64,000 nucleotides of DNA from Phaeobacter sp. G2 (GTDB lineage: Bacteria > Pseudomonadota > Alphaproteobacteria > Rhodobacterales > Rhodobacteraceae), in NCBI GenBank assembly GCA_025163595.1, contig CP104100.1:1612001-1676000 (forward strand), written 5' to 3'. Below, piece after piece: positions 39,521-49,088 of this stretch. Positions within the stretch are counted from its first letter, which is position 1. The number at the start of each line of letters is the position of its first letter. The position numbers and the translations under genes were made by a program. The notes below the pieces were generated by a model. The model saw only the letters and a list, made by a program, of their open reading frames with translations, was not told where the DNA came from and did not search any database.

Positions 39521-39548
39521 TTGCGCTCTTGCGATTATTATCTATAAA
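39521..39548 (+). promoter_or_regulatory. Predicted bioB promoter
   Basis: TTGCGC (39521-39526), a 16-base spacer and TATAAA (39543-39548) form a plausible sigma-70 promoter about 57 bases before the bioB ATG. The surrounding 39421-39560 stretch is strongly AT-rich compared with the rest of the window. The -10 element is overlapped by a perfect BioR box. Confidence 0.5.
39538..39547. promoter_or_regulatory. BioR operator TTATCTATAA
   Basis: TTATCTATAA matches exactly the BioR recognition sequence (TTATMKATAA) described for alphaproteobacterial biotin genes. It overlaps the predicted -10 box of bioB, so binding would block transcription. The bioR gene itself (GntR family) is not in the window. 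Confidence 0.7.
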
Positions 39549-39604
39549 AATACAGCGCGCCTCAGGGCCGCTCAAACGCAACACTGTGACCCTCAGGAGA
39601 GCCC

Positions 39605-40645
39605 ATGCTGGACGCTGCCCCTATTCGAAACGACTGGACCCGCGCCGAGGCGGAAGAGATCTACAACAAGCCCTTCATGGATCTGTTGTTTGAGGCGCAG
39701 TCGGTGCACCGTCAGCACTATGATCCCAATCAGGTGCAAAAATCCAAACTGCTGAGCATCAAAACCGGCGGCTGCGCCGAGGATTGCGCCTATTGTTCGC
39801 AGTCTGCCCGCAACGGCGCCAAGCTGTCGGCCAGCAAGCTGATCGAGGTGGAACGGGTGATTGCCGAGGCGCGCAAGGCCAAGGCAGGCGGCGCCACGCG
39901 CTATTGCATGGGGGCGGCCTGGCGTTCGCCCAAGGTTCGCGACATGGCCGCGCTTGAGGCGATGATCGAGGGGGTCAAGGATCTGGGAATGGAAACCTGC
40001 ATGACCCTGGGCATGCTGGATGACAGTCAGGTCTTTCGCCTGCGCGACGCAGGTCTGGACTATTACAACCACAATATCGACACCTCGGAACGCTACTATT
40101 CCGAAATCATCACCACCCGCACCTTTGCCGACCGGATCGACACCCTGAACCGGGTGCGCGAGGCGGGGATGAAGGTCTGCGCCGGTGGCATTGTTGGCAT
40201 GGGTGAGCAGCAGATGGACCGTATCGACATGATCCTGGCACTGGCCACGCTGGAGGAACACCCGGATTCGGTGCCGGTGAACATGCTGATCCCGATGCCA
40301 GACACGCCGCTGGCCGATGTGGCCAAGCTGGACCCGATTGAGTTTGTCCGCACCATCGCCCTGGCCCGAATCCTGATGCCAAAATCCCATGTGCGCCTCT
40401 CCGCCGGGCGCAGTGACATGTCGGATGAGCTGCAGGCCATGTGTTTCTTTGCCGGGGCCAATTCAATCTTTGTGGGCGACACCCTGCTGACCGCCGACAA
40501 CCCCGAAGAGGACAAAGATCAGATGCTGTTTGATCGTCTGGGTATCACCGCCATGGGCGTGGGTTGCGACGGTAGCCATAGCGAAAACCAGAGCAAAACA
40601 TGCGCGGATAGTGCGGCCAATAACGGCGAAGTGGTCTCGGCATGA
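39605..40645 (+). CDS. bioB: Biotin synthase BioB
   Basis: A 346-residue radical SAM enzyme that inserts sulphur into dethiobiotin. The radical SAM cluster motif CxxxCxxC is seen as [40 protein letters not shown] (substrate region) and [15 protein letters not shown] [11 protein letters not shown] are present. The late arginine/asparagine motif [10 protein letters not shown], which holds the second [2Fe-2S] cluster ligand, is also present. AGGAGAGCCC lies just before the ATG. First gene of bioBFDA, divergent from thiC. Confidence 0.95.
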   Translation: MLDAAPIRNDWTRAEAEEIYNKPFMDLLFEAQSVHRQHYDPNQVQKSKLLSIKTGGCAEDCAYCSQSARNGAKLSASKLIEVERVIAEARKAKAGGATRYCMGAAWRSPKVRDMAALEAMIEGVKDLGMETCMTLGMLDDSQVFRLRDAGLDYYNHNIDTSERYYSEIITTRTFADRIDTLNRVREAGMKVCAGGIVGMGEQQMDRIDMILALATLEEHPDSVPVNMLIPMPDTPLADVAKLDPIEFVRTIALARILMPKSHVRLSAGRSDMSDELQAMCFFAGANSIFVGDTLLTADNPEEDKDQMLFDRLGITAMGVGCDGSHSENQSKTCADSAANNGEVVSA

Positions 40646-41811
40646 GCCTGGGTTTTCCGCGACATGCCGCCGGGCTGCAGGAGCTGCGCGACCAGGGGCG
40701 GTTTCGCCGCCTGATCCCCCGCGCCGGGCACGACTTTTCCTCCAACGACTACCTTGGGCTGGCGCAGAGCCAGACCCTGAAAACAGCGGCGCTGGAGGCT
40801 TTGGAGCGGGGGGTGCCGGTTGGCGCCGGTGGCTCGCGGCTGTTGCGCGGCAATGCTGATGAGCACGCCCTGCTCGAAGCCGAGGCGGCGGCGTTTTTTG
40901 GCAGTGAGGCGGCGCTGTTCATGGGCGGCGGTTTTAATGCCAATCAGGCGATTTTTTCCACCCTGCCGCAGCGCGGCGACCTGGTGCTGTATGATGCGCT
41001 GATCCATGCCAGCACCCATGATGGCATGCGGCTGGGCCGGGCGGAGACGCGTAAATTCAGCCACAATGACCCCAGCGATGCGGCGGCGCAGATCGCCCAG
41101 TGGCGCGCGGCAGGTGGCGCCGGCCAGGTCTGGATCGCCATCGAGTCGGTCTATTCCATGGAGGGCACTCAGGCACCGCTGGCGGAATTTGCCGCATTGG
41201 CCACGCGCGAGGCGGCGGTTCTGGTGGTGGATGAGGCCCATGCAACCGGGCTGTTTGGCGATCTGGGGCGCGGGCTGGCCCATGACTATGCCCAGAACCC
41301 TGCTGTGCTGACACTGCACACCTGCGGCAAGGGCCTGGGCGTTTCCGGGGCCTTGATCTGCGGCGCCCAAGTGCTGATTGATTTTCTGATCAATCGCGGG
41401 CGGGGCTTTATCTTTGCCACCGCGCCTTCGCCGCTGAATGCAGCCCTGGTGCGGGTGGCGCTGCGTGATCTGGCGCACAACCCTGAGCGGCGCAACCGGG
41501 CCTGGGACCATATCACCCATGCCCACAGCGAGGCGGCGCGGCTGTGCGGTCTCACCGGCTTTCAAAGCCAGATCCTGCCGGTGGTGATTGGCGATGACAG
41601 GCGGACCATGGCGCTGGCCGAGCATCTGCAGGGCCAGGGCTTTGACGTGCGTGGCATTCGCCCGCCGACAGTGCCCAAGGGCACGTCACGGTTGCGGATT
41701 TCGCTGACCGGCGCCTTGACCAAAGGCATTATCACCGAGCTGTTTGAAAGACTGGCGCCAGAGCTGGCGCGTTTGCAGCAACAGCCAGCGGGTCTGGAGC
41801 AGGTGGCATGA
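40642..41811 (+). CDS. bioF: 8-Amino-7-oxononanoate synthase BioF
   Basis: A 389-residue PLP enzyme that condenses pimeloyl-thioester with alanine. Seen are [24 protein letters not shown] and [40 protein letters not shown] (Asp and His for PLP) and the lysine in [14 protein letters not shown] are also present. It overlaps bioB and bioD by four bases each. Whether pimeloyl-ACP or pimeloyl-CoA is used cannot be told; no bioC, bioH, bioW or bioZ was found in the window. Confidence 0.93.
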   Translation: MSLGFPRHAAGLQELRDQGRFRRLIPRAGHDFSSNDYLGLAQSQTLKTAALEALERGVPVGAGGSRLLRGNADEHALLEAEAAAFFGSEAALFMGGGFNANQAIFSTLPQRGDLVLYDALIHASTHDGMRLGRAETRKFSHNDPSDAAAQIAQWRAAGGAGQVWIAIESVYSMEGTQAPLAEFAALATREAAVLVVDEAHATGLFGDLGRGLAHDYAQNPAVLTLHTCGKGLGVSGALICGAQVLIDFLINRGRGFIFATAPSPLNAALVRVALRDLAHNPERRNRAWDHITHAHSEAARLCGLTGFQSQILPVVIGDDRRTMALAEHLQGQGFDVRGIRPPTVPKGTSRLRISLTGALTKGIITELFERLAPELARLQQQPAGLEQVA

Positions 41812-42485
41812 GCGCTGTGAACCAGACACTGGTGGTGACCGGAACGGACACTGGCATCGGCAAAACTGTTTTCTCCGCCGGTTTGGTTCAGGCGCTGCAG
41901 GCCAGTTACTGGAAACCGGTGCAGTCGGGCCTGGAAGAGGAAACCGACAGCGAGATCGTCGCACGCCTGTCTGCTGGCACAGTCCTGGCTGAGGGCTATC
42001 GCCTGCAACTGCCCGCCTCGCCGCATCTGTCAGCTGAGGCTGAAGGGGTTGAGATCGACCCGGCTCACCTGGCGCTGCCGCAGCTGGATGGCCCGCTGGT
42101 GGTCGAGGGCGCGGGCGGGGTGATGGTGCCGCTGAACCGCGACTTGCTTTATCTGGATCTCTTTGCCCGCTGGGGCGCGCCGGTGATCCTGTGCGCGCGC
42201 ACGCAATTGGGCACCATCAATCACACGCTTCTGTCGCTCAAGGCGCTGCGGGACGCGGGCTGCACCGTGATTGGGGTGGCCTTCATTGGCGATGCCGAGC
42301 CGGAGGTGGAGGAGAGCATCGTCCAATTTGGCGCAGTGGCCCATCTGGGGCGGCTGCCGATGATCACGGATCTGGGGGCAGAGCCCGCTCTGGGGGCACA
42401 GCCCTCGGTCTTGGCAGAGGTCTTTGCCAGGCACATCAAACTGGACCTGATCCGCGCGGCCCTGACCGGAGGAGAACTGCCATGA
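41808..42485 (+). CDS. bioD: Dethiobiotin synthetase BioD
   Basis: A 225-residue ATP-dependent carboxylase that closes the ureido ring. The P-loop is [14 protein letters not shown] at about residues 11-24. [14 protein letters not shown] (substrate lysine) and the [12 protein letters not shown] motif follow. Near the C-terminus the coding DNA contains a duplicated 18-bp unit (about 42369-42404) giving [12 protein letters not shown], one of several slippage-like duplications in this window. Overlaps bioF and bioA. Confidence 0.92.
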   Translation: MSAVNQTLVVTGTDTGIGKTVFSAGLVQALQASYWKPVQSGLEEETDSEIVARLSAGTVLAEGYRLQLPASPHLSAEAEGVEIDPAHLALPQLDGPLVVEGAGGVMVPLNRDLLYLDLFARWGAPVILCARTQLGTINHTLLSLKALRDAGCTVIGVAFIGDAEPEVEESIVQFGAVAHLGRLPMITDLGAEPALGAQPSVLAEVFARHIKLDLIRAALTGGELP

Positions 42486-43780
42486 GTACTGCTGAGCTGA
42501 GCCAGCTGGAGTTTGACCAGCAGCATCTGTGGCATCCCTATACCAATGTTGCCAAACCCGGTCCCACCTTTGTGGTGAAAGAGGGTGAGGGGGTGCATAT
42601 CACCCTGGAGGATGGCACCCGGCTGATTGACGCCATGTCGTCCTGGTGGTGCATGATGCATGGCCATCGCCACCCGGCTATCACCTCCGCGATCCATGAA
42701 CAGCTGGACCGGTTGCCCCATGTGATGTTTGGCGGGCTGACCCATGATCCGGCCATCGACCTGGGCCGCATGCTGCTGCAGATCACCCCGCCCAGCCTGA
42801 CCCGGATCTTTTATTGCGACTCTGGATCCGTCTCGGTTGAGGTGGCAATGAAAATGGCGGTGCAATATCAGCACGCTCAGGGGTTTGAGGGCCGCAGTCA
42901 GTTCGCTACGGTGCGCTCAGGCTATCACGGCGACACCTGGAAGGCGATGAGCGTCTGCGACCCGGATACCGGCATGCACCATCTGTTTCAGGGCGCGCTG
43001 AGCGCGCAGCATTTTGTGGCCCGCCCGCCCATCACCCTGGGTCAGGACTGGGTCGAGGACCCGGCGCAAAACGGCATCGCAGCACTGCGGGCTTTGCTGG
43101 AGGCGGGGGCCGACAAGATCGCCGGGTTTATCCTGGAGCCTGTGGTGCAGGGCACCGGGGGGATGTATTTCTACCATCCTGAGTACCTCAATCAGGCGCG
43201 CAGCCTTTGTGATGAGCTGGGCATTCTGCTGATCTTTGATGAGATCGCCACCGGGTTTGGCCGCACCGGCGAGATGTTTGCCACCGATTTCTGCACGGTG
43301 GAGCCCGATATCATCTGCCTTGGCAAGGGGCTGACAGGGGGCCATATCTCTTTTGCCTGCACCATGACCAATGACCGGGTGGCGCTGGGCATTGGCGGTG
43401 GCGCGCCCGGTATCTTTATGCATGGGCCCACCTATATGGCCAATCCGCTGGCCTGCGCTGCGGCAAAAGCGGCGTTGGATGTGTTGACGGGGCAGGACTG
43501 GCGCGCCCGGGTGGCCGCGATCTCTGACCAGCTGACACAAGAGCTGGAACCCGCCCGCGCCCTGCCAAATGTGCGCGATGTGCGGGTGCTGGGGGCCATT
43601 GGTGTGATCGAGATGGCTCATGTGGTCTCGGCGGATGCGGCCCATGGGCTGGCCCATGAGATGGGGGTTTTCCTGCGCCCCTTTGGCAAGAATATCTATA
43701 CCATGCCGCCCTTTGTGACCACGCCCGAGCAGCTGAGCCAGATCACCGCAGGGATGCTGCACCTGGCGCAGCAGCTGTGA
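42482..43780 (+). CDS. bioA: Adenosylmethionine-8-amino-7-oxononanoate aminotransferase BioA
   Basis: A 432-residue class III aminotransferase that uses SAM as amino donor to make 7,8-diaminopelargonate. [16 protein letters not shown] at the N-terminus, [62 protein letters not shown] and the PLP lysine in [10 protein letters not shown] are all family-typical. The start at 42482 follows GGAGGAACTGCC and overlaps the bioD stop; the longer frame upstream is the antisense-free shadow of bioD. Last gene of the operon. Confidence 0.95.
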   Translation: MSTAELSQLEFDQQHLWHPYTNVAKPGPTFVVKEGEGVHITLEDGTRLIDAMSSWWCMMHGHRHPAITSAIHEQLDRLPHVMFGGLTHDPAIDLGRMLLQITPPSLTRIFYCDSGSVSVEVAMKMAVQYQHAQGFEGRSQFATVRSGYHGDTWKAMSVCDPDTGMHHLFQGALSAQHFVARPPITLGQDWVEDPAQNGIAALRALLEAGADKIAGFILEPVVQGTGGMYFYHPEYLNQARSLCDELGILLIFDEIATGFGRTGEMFATDFCTVEPDIICLGKGLTGGHISFACTMTNDRVALGIGGGAPGIFMHGPTYMANPLACAAAKAALDVLTGQDWRARVAAISDQLTQELEPARALPNVRDVRVLGAIGVIEMAHVVSADAAHGLAHEMGVFLRPFGKNIYTMPPFVTTPEQLSQITAGMLHLAQQL

Positions 43781-43788
43781 GACAGCAA

Positions 43789-43815
43789 GCGGCGGTGAGG
43801 TTTTAGCACCGCCGC
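43789..43815 (+). terminator. Stem-loop after bioA, possible terminator
   Basis: GCGGCGGTG (43789-43797) and CACCGCCGC (43807-43815) form a perfect nine-base-pair stem with a nine-base loop, nine bases after the bioA stop. No T-run follows, so it may stop transcription with Rho or protect the 3' end. The rest of the 393-base gap to the next gene contains a four-unit 13-bp repeat and no gene I can support. Confidence 0.5.
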
Positions 43816-44018
43816 GAGTCGCGCAGGGGCAAGACAGCTTGGGGAATCATGTGTCACGCTGCGCCATAAAATTGCTTTTTCATTTCGAAACTTGAATGGC
43901 GGATCAAGGTTTTACCTGAAATGTGCCGCAAAACCTCGACAAATGGTCGTAAAGCGTTCAAATACTTGTGGCATACCCGGTCACACTTGGGCCAAGACTG
44001 GCGGCTGTGACTGGCAGC

Positions 44019-44070
44019 TGTACCTTTGGCCCGTGCCTTTGGCCTGTACCGTTGGCATGTGCCTTTGCGT
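44019..44070. repeat. Four-unit 13-bp tandem repeat upstream of the betaine-type operon
   Basis: Units TGTACCTTTGGCC, CGTGCCTTTGGCC, TGTACCGTTGGCA and TGTGCCTTTGCGT follow without gaps. The first unit with its left flank (AGCTGTACCTTTGGCC at 44016-44031) also occurs exactly at 27946-27961 in another regulatory region. The array lies about 100 bases before the binding-protein start, so it could affect promoter spacing or be a protein-binding array. Confidence 0.8.
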
Positions 44071-44173
44071 GCGGAGCATCAGGAGTTCTGGGGCCGTATT
44101 GGACTGTTCTGGTCTACCATAATCACCTTGCCGACCAATTGGAATGGCAAGGCATACAACAGGGAAGTGAACA

Positions 44174-45133
44174 ATGAAAAAGACAACATTTGCATGCCTT
44201 ATTGGCGCTGCAGCACTGGTTGCAGGCACCGCCAACGCGGCAGAGCTGGGCGCCGTGGATCAGCCGATCAAACTGGCGATCAACGAATGGACCGGCCAGC
44301 ATGTCACCACCCATATCGCTGGCGAGATGCTGAAAGCGGCGGGTTACAAAGTGGAATATGTCACCGCTGGCATGTTGAACCAGTTCCAAGCGATTGCTGA
44401 TGGGGAAATCCACGCCACGCTGGAAATCTGGTCCTCCAATGTCTCCGATGAATATGCCATCAAGATTTCTGAGGGCACTGTTGTTGAGCTGGGCGATCTG
44501 GAGCTGGCGGCGAAGGAAGGTATCGCCTATCCCGCTCATGTGGCCGAGCTCTGCCCCGGTCTGCCAGCCTGGGAAGCCCTGAAGGCCTGCGCGCCGCTGT
44601 TTGCCACGGCTGAGACCCTGCCAGCAGGTCGTTTGGTGGATTACCCCGCTGATTGGGGCACCCCTGGTGCCGACCGCATGACCGGGCTTGAACTGCCATT
44701 CAAAGCGGTTCCCGCAGGGTCTGAAGGCGCCTTGATCGCCGAGCTGCGCGCCTCGACCGAGCGCAAGACGCCGCTGCTGGTCACCTTTTGGCAACCCCAT
44801 TGGGCGATGTCGGCCTATGACGTAAAATTTGTCGATCTGCCCGCAGGCGAAGAGGCCTGCTTTACCGATCCGGCCTGGGGTCCAAACCCCAATGCGATCA
44901 ACGACTGTGACTTTGCGCCTTCGCGCATCTTCAAGGCGGCCTGGTCCGGTACGGCGGAAACCTGGCCCGCAGCCTATGAGATCCTGTCCAACTACACCCT
45001 CAACGTAGCCGACCAGCAGCCGATGATGGGCGCTATCGATGTGGACGGTGGCAAGGTCAAAGAGGTGGTTGCAGCCTGGATGGAAGCCAATGAAGCCAGC
45101 TGGCGCCCCGTCGTCGACGCCGCAATCAAGTGA
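44174..45133 (+). CDS. Glycine betaine/choline-type ABC transporter substrate-binding protein (ProX/OpuAC family)
   Basis: A 319-residue binding protein. A signal peptide ends near GTANAAE. The mature part contains IKLAINEWTGQHVTTHIAGEML (family start), VEYVTAGMLNQFQAIADGEIH, LEIWSSNVSDEY, LVTFWQPHWAM and a C-terminal ADQQPMMGAIDVDGG. The tryptophans in these blocks suit the aromatic cage that holds quaternary amines. ATG at 44174 follows a weak GGGAAG. The gene overlaps the following ATPase by four bases. Betaine, proline betaine or choline are likely ligands, but related proteins bind other trimethylammonium compounds. Confidence 0.88.
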   Translation: MKKTTFACLIGAAALVAGTANAAELGAVDQPIKLAINEWTGQHVTTHIAGEMLKAAGYKVEYVTAGMLNQFQAIADGEIHATLEIWSSNVSDEYAIKISEGTVVELGDLELAAKEGIAYPAHVAELCPGLPAWEALKACAPLFATAETLPAGRLVDYPADWGTPGADRMTGLELPFKAVPAGSEGALIAELRASTERKTPLLVTFWQPHWAMSAYDVKFVDLPAGEEACFTDPAWGPNPNAINDCDFAPSRIFKAAWSGTAETWPAAYEILSNYTLNVADQQPMMGAIDVDGGKVKEVVAAWMEANEASWRPVVDAAIK

Positions 45134-46224
45134 GCAAGACGGTGATCGAGACAGCCCGCGAGACAGCTGCGGCTGGCTCTGATACGCCCGCCATTTCCTG
45201 CCAGAACGTCTGGCAGGTCTTTGGTGTCAATGCAGACAGCGCCTTGAAACGGGCGCTGTCACAGCACTCAACTGCGGATGAGGTCTCTGCGGCGCTGCGC
45301 GCCCAGGGGTTGGTCCCTGCTGTACAGGATGCCAATTTTGACGTCAAAGAGGGCGAGCTGTTTGTCATCATGGGCCTGTCGGGCTCTGGCAAGTCCACTT
45401 TGATCCGCTGTATTTCGCAGCTGCTGCCGGGCTCATACGGGGAGATCCGGATTGAAGGCGAGGATATCGTTTCGGCCAGCAAGGCGCGTTTGATCGAGCT
45501 GCGCCGCAAAACCCTGGGCATGGTGTTCCAGCACTTTGGCCTGTTCCCCCATATGACCGTGATCGACAATGTGGCCTATCCGCTGAAGGTGCAGGGGGTA
45601 AAGCGCAAGCAACGGCGCGCCAAGGCACAAGAGGTGATCAATCTGGTGGGGCTTGAGGGGCGCGAAGACCGTTTCCCGCGAGAGCTGTCCGGTGGTCAAC
45701 GCCAACGGGTTGGTATTGCCCGCTCGCTGGTGGCCGATTGTTCGGTCTGGTTCCTGGATGAGCCGTTTTCGGCGCTGGATCCGCTGATCCGTCGCCAGCT
45801 GCAGGATGAGTTCCTGGATATTCAGGAAAAGCTGAAGACCACCATTGTCTTTATCACCCATGACATCAACGAGGCGCTGAAATTGGCGGACCGCATCGCC
45901 ATTATGCGCGATGGCAAGATCGTGCAGATCGGTACTCCGGCGGATATCGTGTTGAACCCGGTGGATGATTATGTGCGCGAATTCTCCAAAGACGTGGCCA
46001 GGGGGCGCCATGCCAGAGTGGGCTCGGTGATGCAAAACCCCGAGGGCAACAGCTATGGTGCGGATGATCCGGGGCTGCGCCGGGATATGACGCTGGATGC
46101 GGCGCTGGCGCGCTGCATGGATCTGTATGACCCGGTGCCGGTGCGGGACAAAGATGGCACCCTGGTTGGGGTCATCAACCCGGCGGATCTGGCGGCGGCG
46201 TTGCAGGTGGAAACCGACCAATGA
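45130..46224 (+). CDS. Glycine betaine-type ABC transporter ATPase with CBS domain (ProV family)
   Basis: A 364-residue ATPase beginning with GTG in an overlap with the binding-protein stop. Before the ATPase core there is the ProV-type extension (QNVWQVFGVNADSALKRAL). Walker A is GLSGSGKST, the Q-loop is MVFQHFGLFPHMTVIDNVAYPL, the signature is [15 protein letters not shown], Walker B is VWFLDEPFSALDP and the switch His is in FITHDINEALK. A C-terminal region ending DGTLVGVINPADLAAAL looks like a CBS module, which in OpuA-type systems senses ionic strength. This points to osmotic control of activity. Confidence 0.9.
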   Translation: MSKTVIETARETAAAGSDTPAISCQNVWQVFGVNADSALKRALSQHSTADEVSAALRAQGLVPAVQDANFDVKEGELFVIMGLSGSGKSTLIRCISQLLPGSYGEIRIEGEDIVSASKARLIELRRKTLGMVFQHFGLFPHMTVIDNVAYPLKVQGVKRKQRRAKAQEVINLVGLEGREDRFPRELSGGQRQRVGIARSLVADCSVWFLDEPFSALDPLIRRQLQDEFLDIQEKLKTTIVFITHDINEALKLADRIAIMRDGKIVQIGTPADIVLNPVDDYVREFSKDVARGRHARVGSVMQNPEGNSYGADDPGLRRDMTLDAALARCMDLYDPVPVRDKDGTLVGVINPADLAAALQVETDQ

Positions 46225-48272
46225 GCCGCCTCAGAATTGGAAACCTGGGCGCGGGCAGTCTGGCGGCGCTGATTGCGGTGAGTGCCGGGGCGCTCTGTCT
46301 GCTGCTCGAAGGGCTGATGCCTGGGGTGACAACCTTCCCCAAAGACTGGGTGCTCCCCGCCACCGAAGGCGTCGGCACCGGCGTCAAGGGGACGCTGACC
46401 TATCTGAAACCTGCCGCGCGGATGTTTTCTGCCTTGATGGCCTATCCCATGGCGGCCACCAACTATGTGCTGGCAGTGGTGCCCTGGCCGCTGCTGATCG
46501 CGGCCACCGTGGCCCTGGGCTGGCGTCTGGGTGGCATCAAGATGGCGTCAATGGCGGCGATCGGGTTGGGCCTGGTGGTGGCCTCTGGCTATTGGGTGCA
46601 GGGGATGAATACCCTGGCACTGGTTGCGGTCTCGGTGCCTTTGGCCCTGCTGGTGGGGGCCGGAATTGGCATTCTGGCCAATGAGTTTCCCCGCTTTCGC
46701 GAACCGGTTCAGGCCTTGCTGGATGTCATGCAGACGGTGCCGACCTTTGCCTATCTGACGCCGCTATTGGTGCTGTTTGGCTTTGGCCCTGTTGTGGGGC
46801 TCATTGCCTCGGCGATCTATGCGGCACCGCCGATGGCGCGCAATGTGCTCTTGGGGTTGCAACGGGTTGAATCTGAGGTGAAAGAGGCCGCAGTCATGGC
46901 CGGTGGCACCCGGATGCAGCAGCTGTTTCAGGTCGAGATCCCAGCCGCCAAGGTGCAGATCATGGTGGGGGTCAACCAATGTCTGATGGCGGCCCTGTCG
47001 ATGGTGATCATCGCCGCCGTCATCGGCGGCTTTAATGACATCGGCTGGGAAGTTCTGCTGACCATGCGCAAGGCACAGTTTGGTCCGGCGATGCTGGCGG
47101 GGTCGGTCATTGTGGTGTTTGCCATCCTGATCGACCGGATGAGCGGCACACTGGCGCAGGAGCGGCGCCAGCTTTGGGATGGCCGTGTGTCCCTCGGTAT
47201 TCTGGCGCTGGGCGTGATTGCCACCCTGCTCTTCTGGAGCCGCATTGGCGACCCCGACAGCTATCAGCTGCTGGACCCGGTGGCCGATGGGCTGGACAGC
47301 TGGCTGACCGATGTCACCCGCTCCAATGCTGAGGCGCTGACCAGTTTCAAAAACGGCATCATGTTCTATGTGCTGCTGCCGCTGCGCATTGGTTTGGATC
47401 AGGCGATCCTGCCCTTTACCTGGGGCTTTCAGTGGACCGCAGCGATGAGTCTCTGGTTCTATGCTGGCGCGGCTGTTTTGGGCGGGCTGTTGGCGCTGCG
47501 CGGTCAGGTGACCCTTGGGCTTGTGCTGCTGATTGCTGCCGGAATTCTGGAAACGGGCGTGTCACAACTGCCCTGGCCCTTTGTCATCATCGCTGTTGGC
47601 GCGTTGTCCTGGGTGGCCGGGGGGCCGCGTCTGGCGCTGCTGTCGGTGATCTTGCTTGCCACTATTTTGCTCTCGGGCCTGTGGGAGCGCGCCTTGTTGT
47701 CGCTCTATCTGTCGGGGGCAGCGGTTTTTGCCTGCGCGGTGCTGGGCGGCGGTCTCGGCCTGCTCAGCGCGGTTTCTCCCATGGCCTGGCGGCTGGTGCG
47801 GCCGATTTGTGACATGTTGCAGACCATCCCGCTGTTTGTCTTCCTGATCCCGGTGCTGATGGTGTTCCAGATTGGTGAATTCTCGGCCTTTCTGGCGATC
47901 ATCGCCTATGCGGTGGTGCCGATGATCCGCTACACCCGGCAGGGGCTGATCGCGACGCCGGACGAGATGATCGAGGCGGCCACCGCCTCGGGGGCGACGC
48001 GCTGGCAGATGATGCGGGATGTGCGGGCGCCCTATGCGGCGCCAACTATCCTGCTGGGGCTGAACCAGACCATTCTCTATGCCTTTGCCATGCTGGTGAT
48101 CGCGGCGCTGATCGGCACCACCGGCCTGGGCCAGTCGATCTATCTGGCGCTGGGGCAGGCGGATGTGGGGCTGGGCATATCAGCCGGGGCGGCCATGGCC
48201 ATTCTGGCCTTGATCGCCGACCGTATCGTTCAGGGCTTTGCCGAAGAACGCAAAAGGGCGCTGGGCCTTTAA
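46221..48272 (+). CDS. Tandem-fused glycine betaine-type ABC permease (two ProW-like domains)
   Basis: A 683-residue membrane protein, about twice the length of a ProW permease. Two transport domains are seen in tandem. The first has VQALLDVMQTVPTFAYLTPLLVLFGFG and the EAA loop SEVKEAAVMAGGTRMQQLFQVEIP, then IGGFNDIGWEVL. The second has VRPICDMLQTIPLFVFLIPVLMVFQ and DEMIEAATASGATRWQMM, then IGTTGLGQSIYLALGQ. Both copies keep the same motif order, so the single chain could form the whole channel without a partner. It overlaps the ATPase gene by four bases and ends the operon. Confidence 0.9.
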   Translation: MSRLRIGNLGAGSLAALIAVSAGALCLLLEGLMPGVTTFPKDWVLPATEGVGTGVKGTLTYLKPAARMFSALMAYPMAATNYVLAVVPWPLLIAATVALGWRLGGIKMASMAAIGLGLVVASGYWVQGMNTLALVAVSVPLALLVGAGIGILANEFPRFREPVQALLDVMQTVPTFAYLTPLLVLFGFGPVVGLIASAIYAAPPMARNVLLGLQRVESEVKEAAVMAGGTRMQQLFQVEIPAAKVQIMVGVNQCLMAALSMVIIAAVIGGFNDIGWEVLLTMRKAQFGPAMLAGSVIVVFAILIDRMSGTLAQERRQLWDGRVSLGILALGVIATLLFWSRIGDPDSYQLLDPVADGLDSWLTDVTRSNAEALTSFKNGIMFYVLLPLRIGLDQAILPFTWGFQWTAAMSLWFYAGAAVLGGLLALRGQVTLGLVLLIAAGILETGVSQLPWPFVIIAVGALSWVAGGPRLALLSVILLATILLSGLWERALLSLYLSGAAVFACAVLGGGLGLLSAVSPMAWRLVRPICDMLQTIPLFVFLIPVLMVFQIGEFSAFLAIIAYAVVPMIRYTRQGLIATPDEMIEAATASGATRWQMMRDVRAPYAAPTILLGLNQTILYAFAMLVIAALIGTTGLGQSIYLALGQADVGLGISAGAAMAILALIADRIVQGFAEERKRALGL

Positions 48273-48277
48273 CAGCG

Positions 48278-48308
48278 TTTCCCGCGCCCTGAATTGGGGC
48301 GCGGGAAA
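48278..48308 (+). terminator. Strong stem-loop after the betaine-type operon
   Basis: TTTCCCGCGCCC (48278-48289) pairs perfectly with GGGCGCGGGAAA (48297-48308) over twelve base pairs, with the loop TGAATTG. It begins five bases after the permease stop. No T-run follows on the plus strand, so it may end transcription weakly or stabilise the transcript. Confidence 0.65.
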
Positions 48309-48383
48309 ACCGCGCTGGCGTCAGGGACAAATTGCGGATAGCACTTGAGGCGAAATTCCAAACCACTGATGAGAGGGCATTTG

Positions 48384-48899
48384 ATGCATCTGGCCTATGT
48401 CATGACCGAAACCCGTGGCGGCACCGACCGGCTGCTGAGCAGCCTGGCAGAGGCGTTGCACGCCAAAGGCATTGCGCTGGCGGGGATTGTACAAACCAAT
48501 ACCGAATGCAGCGATGACGCCCTGTGTGACATGGATGTGCGAGTGTTGCCCGAGGGCGAGACCATTCGCATCTCGCAATCCCTGGGCGCTGGCGCCCGTG
48601 GGTGCCGGCTGAACCCGGAGGCGCTGGAGCAGGCGGTGGGGCAGGTGAGCAGCAGCCTGCAGGCAGAGCCCCGCCCACAGGTTTTGATCGTCAATAAATT
48701 CGGCAAACACGAAGCCGACGGCCGTGGCATGCGCCCGGTCATCGGCGAGGCTCTGGCCCAGGGGCTGGTTGTGGTGTCGGGCGTCAATCGCATGAATGTC
48801 GAAGCCTTCAAGGCCTTCTCTGACGGGATGGCGGTTCAGGGGGGCAGTGCGCTTGACGATCTGGTTGCCTGGGTCGAGGAGTCTCTGGCCCAGTCCTGA
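48384..48899 (+). CDS. DUF2478-like protein, possible nucleotide-binding protein
   Basis: A 171-residue cytoplasmic protein resembling the DUF2478 family, sometimes seen beside molybdate-uptake genes. It begins MHLAYVMTETRGGTDRLLSSLAEALHAKG, which could be a degenerate P-loop-like start (no GxxxxGKS is present). VLIVNKFGKHEADGRGMRPVI, with conserved Asn-Lys-Phe-Gly and Glu, and VVSGVNRMNVEAFKAFSDG follow. The start at 48384 is chosen for the family N-terminus and GAGAGGG upstream. It stands alone after the betaine-type operon; its function is unknown. Confidence 0.7.
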   Translation: MHLAYVMTETRGGTDRLLSSLAEALHAKGIALAGIVQTNTECSDDALCDMDVRVLPEGETIRISQSLGAGARGCRLNPEALEQAVGQVSSSLQAEPRPQVLIVNKFGKHEADGRGMRPVIGEALAQGLVVVSGVNRMNVEAFKAFSDGMAVQGGSALDDLVAWVEESLAQS

Positions 48900-48904
48900 G
48901 CGTC

Positions 48905-49010
48905 TTTTGAACGCAGACTGACAAGGGGGCACAGCCAGAGTGGAGGCCCATGCGGCCCCCGTGAACTGCGATCCTTGGTCCGTGTCTATGATCACCACCA
49001 GGTACACCCC
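48905..49010 (-). mobile_element. IS3-type transposase (integrase core) fragment
   Basis: On the minus strand from 49007 the translation reads MYLVVIIDTDQGSQFTGAAW. The parts YLVVIID and TDQGSQFTGAAW match two separated blocks of the rve/DDE integrase core of IS3-family OrfB, each holding a catalytic Asp, but the roughly 60 residues that normally lie between them are missing. Neither terminal repeats nor the rest of the element was found. This is a remnant with an internal deletion. Confidence 0.65.
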
Positions 49011-49088
49011 CCCAGGTCGCGCGGGGATGTCTTCAAGCTAACATGGGCGATGAACTTCAAATAAATCCGTCGAAAACCTGTATCAGAA

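Noticed and set aside
44019..44070. Four-unit repeat considered as a CRISPR array
   Set aside because: Units are 13 bp, directly adjacent and without unique spacers, so it is a plain tandem repeat.
43892..44400. Short plus-strand open frames before the betaine-type binding protein
   Set aside because: They run through the tandem repeat and into the binding-protein gene in another frame, with Cys/Leu-rich low-complexity sequence and no ribosome site.
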